A DNA stretch of 8,176 nt from positions 1 to 8,176 of the forward strand of contig PXSD01000084.1 in assembly GCA_003023165.1 (NCBI GenBank), written 5' to 3'. This DNA comes from Halobacteriales archaeon QS_9_67_15. Lineage in GTDB: Archaea > Halobacteriota > Halobacteria > Halobacteriales > Haloarculaceae. A program made the translations under genes and the position numbers. This document shows positions 5,263 to 8,176 of this stretch, one piece after another (the first letter of the stretch is position 1; every line of letters begins with the position of its first letter). The notes beneath the pieces are model-generated. The model was given only the letters and a program-made list of their open reading frames with translations. It was not told the origin of the DNA and ran no database searches.

Positions 5263-5949
5263 TCAAGCCTCGCGCATCGCCCGGCGGTCGAGCACCGACC
5301 CGTCCAGTCGTTCGGAGTCGGCGTCCCGGGCGGCCCAGAGGACGAGGTCCGCGGCGCGCTCGGGGTTCATCCCCTGCCCGCCCGTTAGCTCCGTCGCGAC
5401 CGCGCCCGGGTCGACGACCCCGACCGCGGCGTCCGAGCCGACCGCGAACTGACGGGCGACTGCCTCCGCGGCGGCCTTCGAGACGGCATACGCGCCGAAC
5501 CCCGCCTGTGGGTCGCGGGCGATCCGACCGGAGAGGACGAGCAGTCGCGCGTCGTCGGCGAGGTGTGGCTGGGCCTCGCGGAAGGTGGTGAACACGCCGC
5601 GGACGTTCGTCCTGAGCGTGTCGTCGAAGGCCGCGTAGGCCTCCGTATCGATAGCCGTCTCGCCGGCGTCGCCGTGGTAGACGCCCGCGTTTGCGACCAC
5701 GACGTCGACGGGTCCGCCTTCGCGAGCGGCGGTTTCGAGCAGTCGCTCGACGTCGAACTGGTCGCGCACGTCCGCGCGCTCCGCCGTGATCGTCCCGCCG
5801 GAGTCGCGGACGTCCGCGGCGAGTTCCGCCAGTGCGTCCGCGTCCCGTGCGCAGGTCACGACGCGAGCGCCCGCGTCGGCGAACGCCCGGACGCTCGCCG
5901 CACCGATACCCCGCGTGCCGCCCGTGACGACGATAGTCGTCCCGTCCAT
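5263..5949 (-). CDS. Short-chain dehydrogenase/reductase (SDR family oxidoreductase)
   Basis: A 228-residue protein from ATG 5949, chosen because MDGTTIVVTGG begins right at the first Rossmann strand. Classical SDR motifs are present in order: TGGTRGIG (9-16, nucleotide-binding), AD-V near 59-61, NAG (87-89), N115, S140 and YAVSK with Y154 and K158, giving a complete Asn-Ser-Tyr-Lys catalytic set. R13 in the glycine motif and R35 after the second strand suggest NADP(H) rather than NAD(H) (inference). PGAV near 181 is the usual PG motif. The enzyme is expected to be cytoplasmic and to interconvert a carbonyl and an alcohol. Substrate is unknown. It is shorter than typical 240-260-residue members, having a short substrate-binding end. 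It diverges from the carotenoid operon; no clear TATA box is seen upstream. A link to carotenoid metabolism is not shown. Confidence 0.92.
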   Translation of the reverse strand: MDGTTIVVTGGTRGIGAASVRAFADAGARVVTCARDADALAELAADVRDSGGTITAERADVRDQFDVERLLETAAREGGPVDVVVANAGVYHGDAGETAIDTEAYAAFDDTLRTNVRGVFTTFREAQPHLADDARLLVLSGRIARDPQAGFGAYAVSKAAAEAVARQFAVGSDAAVGVVDPGAVATELTGGQGMNPERAADLVLWAARDADSERLDGSVLDRRAMREA

Positions 5950-5991
5950 ACGTCCGCTTGGGCGGGGACCCACATCAGCGCCCCGCACGGC

Positions 5992-6060
5992 GGTCACACC
6001 GGGTGCCCGGTTCGCCAGACCGTGACCTGACCGGTTGGGTACGCCCCTTTTTGGTCACGG
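5992..6060. promoter_or_regulatory. GGTCAC half-site cluster and putative crtD promoter
   Basis: GGTCAC occurs at 5992-5997, its complement GTGACC at 6022-6027, and GGTCAC again at 6053-6058, so successive sites are 30 and 31 bp apart and alternate in orientation. The last two extend to a perfect 8-bp inverted repeat, CCGTGACC (6020-6027) and GGTCACGG (6053-6060). An extra TGACC lies at 6028-6032. A T-run (CCCCTTTTTGG, T at 6048-6052) about 28 nt before ATG 6078 is the best TATA substitute. The layout suggests an operator for the carotenoid operon, perhaps shared with the divergent SDR gene. Confidence 0.45.
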
Positions 6061-6380
6061 GCGCGTATCGAGTGACAATGACAGGGCTTTCGGGACGAGC
6101 GGACGGCGTGTCGGTCACGGTCGTGGGCGGCGGCGTGGGCGGTCTCTCCTCGGCGGCGTACCTCGCGGACGCGGGTACCGACGTGACGCTCGTCGAAAAG
6201 AACGACCAGCTGGGCGGCCGCGCCAGCCGCCTCGAAGCGGAGGGGTTCCGCTTCGATATGGGGCCGTCGTGGTACCTCATGCCCGACGTGTTCGAGCGCT
6301 TCTTCGGCCACTTCGGCAAGACGCCCGGCGACTACTACGACCTCGAACGGCTCGACCCGCACTACCGGATCTTCTTCAAG

Positions 6381-6469
6381 GGCGAGGCGCACAGCGCCTC
6401 GAAACAGTCGAACGCGATGGGGGGGTGGCCGTCCCGAAGTCGACCGGCACGGAGAACCGGCGTCCGCTC
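6381..6469 (+). other. About 90-nt extra segment interrupting the desaturase gene
   Basis: Removing these 89 nt joins HYRIFFK directly to DGGGAVVDVAAD, the order seen in haloarchaeal homologues as I know them, and restores the frame. The exact borders could move by a codon (up to 6472), always leaving a length of 3n+2. The segment begins with a perfect hairpin, CGAGGCGCACAGCGCCTCG (6383-6401; 8-bp arms, 3-nt loop). It encodes a hydrophilic peptide (EAHSASKQSNAMGG, then VAVPKSTGTENRRPLDG) unlike the rest of the enzyme. Weak similarity between TACCGG...GGCG at its left edge and AACCGG...GGCG at its right edge was seen, but no clear target-site duplication. Origin unknown. Confidence 0.65.
6419..6425 (+). 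other. Seven-G run forming an in-phase slippery heptamer
   Basis: In the upstream frame the run reads ATG-GGG-GGG-TGG, so the bases are G GGG GGG in the phase of a -1 slippery site. A -1 slip here continues into GTG GCC GTC and the correct downstream frame. One extra G, or two fewer, would also restore the frame. A GCCGTC/GACGGC pairing (6428-6433 with 6470-6475) could form a downstream stem, although it begins only 2 nt after the run. Confidence 0.5.
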
Positions 6470-7720
6470 GACGGCGGCGGAGCGGTCGTCGACGTCGCCG
6501 CCGACCGCGCGACCAACCGGGAACTGTTCGAGTCGATCGAAGCGGGCGCGGGCGAGGCGTTCGACGACTACCTCGCGACCAGCGAGCGCCACTACGAGAC
6601 GGCGATGGAGAAATTCGTCTACGAGGACCGCTCCTCGCTGCGGGACTGGGTCGACCTCGACGTGATGCGGGCGGCGCCGGTCGGGGTCAAGCTCATGCGG
6701 TCGATGCAGGGCCACGTGGACGACTACTTCGAGAACCCAAAGCTCCAGCAGATCATGCAGTACACGCTGGTGTTCCTCGGTGGGTCCCCGAAGAACACCC
6801 CGGCGCTGTACAACATGATGAGTCACGTCGACTTCAACATGGGCGTCTACTACCCGACCGCGGTCGAGCCGAACGAGAACGGCGACCACCCGGGCGGTAT
6901 CGGCGTCGTGGTCGACGCGTTCGTCGACCTCTGTCGGGAACTCGGCGTCACCTTCGAGACGGGCGTCGAAGTCGACGAGATCACCCGCCGCAGACACGGC
7001 TTCTCCGTCGTCGACGAGTCGGGGATCGAACGCCGTCCGGACAGAGTGGTCGTCAACGCCGACTACGCCCACGCCGAGCGGGAACTCCTCCCCGAGCACG
7101 AACGGCAGTACGACGCCGATTACTGGGACGACCGCACGTACGCGCCGTCGGCCTACCTCCTCTATCTCGGCGTCGAGGGCGACGTGCCCGAACTCGCCCA
7201 CCACACGCTCGTCCTCCCGGACGACTGGGACCCCCACTTCGACCGGATCTTCGAGGACCCGGCGTGGCCCGACGAGCCAGCCTACTACCTCTGTGTCCCC
7301 TCGAAGACGGACGACACCGTCACCCCAGAGGGCCACAGCAACCTCTTCGTCCTCGTGCCCATCGCGCCGGGACTCGAAGACTCGCCCGCACAGCGCGAGC
7401 GGTTCCGCGAGCGGATCCTGGACGACGTGGCCGAGCACGCCGACACGGACCTGCGCGACCGCATCGTCTTCGAGGAGGAGTTCTGCGTCTCCGACTTCGT
7501 GGACCGCTACAACGCGACGCAGGGGACCGCGCTCGGGCTCGCGCACACGCTCCGACAGACCGCGCTGGCCCGCCCGCCAAATCGCTCGACGGCCGTCGAC
7601 GGCCTCTACTTCACGGGGTCGTTCGCGACCCCCGGCATCGGCGTCCCGATGTGTCTCATCAGCGGCCAGCACACCGCCGAGACGCTCGTCGAAGACGTGA
7701 ACTAACCCGCTTCACACACC

Positions 7721-8176
7721 ATGCCCGACGACGCGATGTCATCGGTGACCGCCCGCATCGGCGCGCTCGCGCCCCCCGACACCACCGTCGGGTATCTCCT
7801 CCGGCTCTCGCGGCCGCGCTTCTGGCTCTACCTCGCCGGACCGGCGATGGTCGGTGCCGTCTTCGCGACCCGAGCGACCGCCGAACTGTTCACACCGCTG
7901 AACGTCGCGCTCGTCGCGTACTTCCTCCTGCCGGCGAACGTCTTCCTCTACGGCGTCAACGACGTGTTCGACGCCGACGTCGACGAGGAGAACCCCAAGA
8001 AGGAGGACAAGGAAGTCCGCTACCGAGGGGGCCGGGCAGTCCTCGCGGCGGTCCTTACCAGCGGCGTCCTCGGAGTGGCGATGGTGCCCGTCCTGTCGAC
8101 GCAGGCCGTGGTCGCCACGTTCGCCTTCCTCGCGCTGTCGGTCCAGTACAGCGCCCCGCCGTTCCGGGTCAAGACG
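7721..8176 (+). CDS. lyeJ: Lycopene elongase / UbiA-family prenyltransferase (5' part, runs off the window)
   Basis: The first 152 codons are open to the window edge. After a polar N-terminus (1-27), membrane helices are visible at about 33-50 (RFWLYLAGPAMVGAVFAT), 61-79, 106-121 and 126-141. The UbiA prenyl-diphosphate/Mg-binding motif lies at 80-88 (NDVFDADVD), followed by EENPKKEDKE and a YSAPPFRVKT loop (143-152), the family's second conserved region start. In haloarchaea the UbiA member directly after the desaturase adds C5 units to the ends of lycopene on the way to bacterioruberin, and cruF usually follows. The start ATG 7721 lies 15 nt after the desaturase stop, with no Shine-Dalgarno sequence; ATG 7736 is an in-frame alternative. 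Expression probably depends on the promoter before crtD. Because transcription, not the upstream frame, is shared, this gene may still be expressed despite the lesion. Confidence 0.9.
   Translation, partial: MPDDAMSSVTARIGALAPPDTTVGYLLRLSRPRFWLYLAGPAMVGAVFATRATAELFTPLNVALVAYFLLPANVFLYGVNDVFDADVDEENPKKEDKEVRYRGGRAVLAAVLTSGVLGVAMVPVLSTQAVVATFAFLALSVQYSAPPFRVKT

Larger units (their letters stand above)
6078..7705 (+). pseudogene. crtD: Carotenoid desaturase (CrtI/CrtD family), reading frame broken after codon 101
   Basis: Family members are FAD-dependent desaturases. Those placed directly before a lycopene elongase in haloarchaea act as carotenoid 3,4-desaturase (CrtD) in bacterioruberin synthesis; phytoene desaturase (CrtI) is the alternative. 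Residues 1-101 from ATG 6078 contain the FAD-binding fold: GGGVGG (17-22), E40 of TLVEK, LGGRA (45-49), then FDMGPSWYLMPDVFERF. From about 6470 the frame changes and 411 residues continue normally to TAA 7705: DYLATSERHYE, LRDWVDLDV, QQIMQYTLVFLGGSP, NMMSHVDFNMGVYYP, NADYAHAE, SNLFVLVPIAPGL and the C-terminal FTGSFATPGIGVPMCLISGQ. The original frame instead stops at 6663-6665 after 195 residues. Without the 6381-6469 segment the protein would be a normal 512 residues. All recognisable downstream motifs are intact, so the lesion is recent, an error, or bypassed. lyeJ follows 15 nt later. Confidence 0.85.

Noticed and set aside
5192..5266. Extension of the ZIP gene to a TTG at 5266
   Set aside because: This would add 25 polar residues encoded by promoter-like A+T-rich DNA and overlap the SDR stop; a TATA-distance GTG at 5191 is better.
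6381..6469. The extra desaturase segment as an archaeal bulge-helix-bulge intron
   Set aside because: The only usable 4-bp core helix (CGAG 6383-6386 with CTCG 6467-6470) has no exon-side helix, and cleavage in its bulges would remove 84 nt, which does not restore the frame.
6362..7672. Minus-strand open frame of 436 codons under the desaturase
   Set aside because: It is antisense to strongly conserved CrtI/CrtD motifs and has no domain of its own.
1..8176. CRISPR array, tRNA or rRNA, insertion-sequence transposase, phage genes
   Set aside because: I looked for regularly spaced repeats, cloverleaf-type segments and transposase or integrase motifs on both strands and saw none.

Overview
The window is chromosomal DNA of a halophilic archaeon (class Halobacteria). 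It is strongly G+C-rich, its proteins are loaded with Asp and Glu, start codons are a mix of ATG and GTG, and several genes have a TATA-like element about 25-35 nt before the start codon, which is the layout of leaderless haloarchaeal transcripts. Genus cannot be fixed from sequence alone. No rRNA, tRNA, CRISPR array, transposase or phage gene is visible, and no gap between genes exceeds 300 nt.

Left part (1-3644, all + strand). The 3' part of a KaiC/RecA-type 'HTR-like' gene comes first. Next is a two-gene unit: a ribbon-helix-helix / coiled-coil / zinc-ribbon protein, and a very acidic, mostly disordered protein with repeated DPF/DPL motifs and a C-terminal Cys/His cluster. Then comes tfs, the RNA polymerase transcript-cleavage factor, behind a TATA element framed by an inverted repeat. 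Two small, overlapping haloarchaeal genes of unknown function follow.

Middle part (3645-5262). A small SHOCT-domain membrane protein (+) has a near-palindromic TATA region. It converges on a divergent ZIP-family metal transporter (-). Between the two lies an 82-bp imperfect palindrome, which is either a bidirectional terminator structure or a short non-autonomous mobile element. Around the start of the ZIP gene a short TTAAC-containing repeat occurs three times at 17-18 nt spacing.

Right part (5263-8176). An SDR oxidoreductase (-) diverges from a carotenoid (bacterioruberin) operon (+): a CrtI/CrtD-family desaturase and then a UbiA-family lycopene elongase (lyeJ-like), which runs off the window. 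The shared upstream region carries three GGTCAC half-sites at about 30-bp spacing. The desaturase is the oddest gene here. Its reading frame is broken by a segment of about 90 nt after codon 101. Removing that segment restores the family sequence exactly. The segment also contains a seven-G run that is an in-phase slippery heptamer, at which a -1 slip would join the two frames. It may be a recent pseudogene, an assembly or homopolymer error, phase variation, or recoding.
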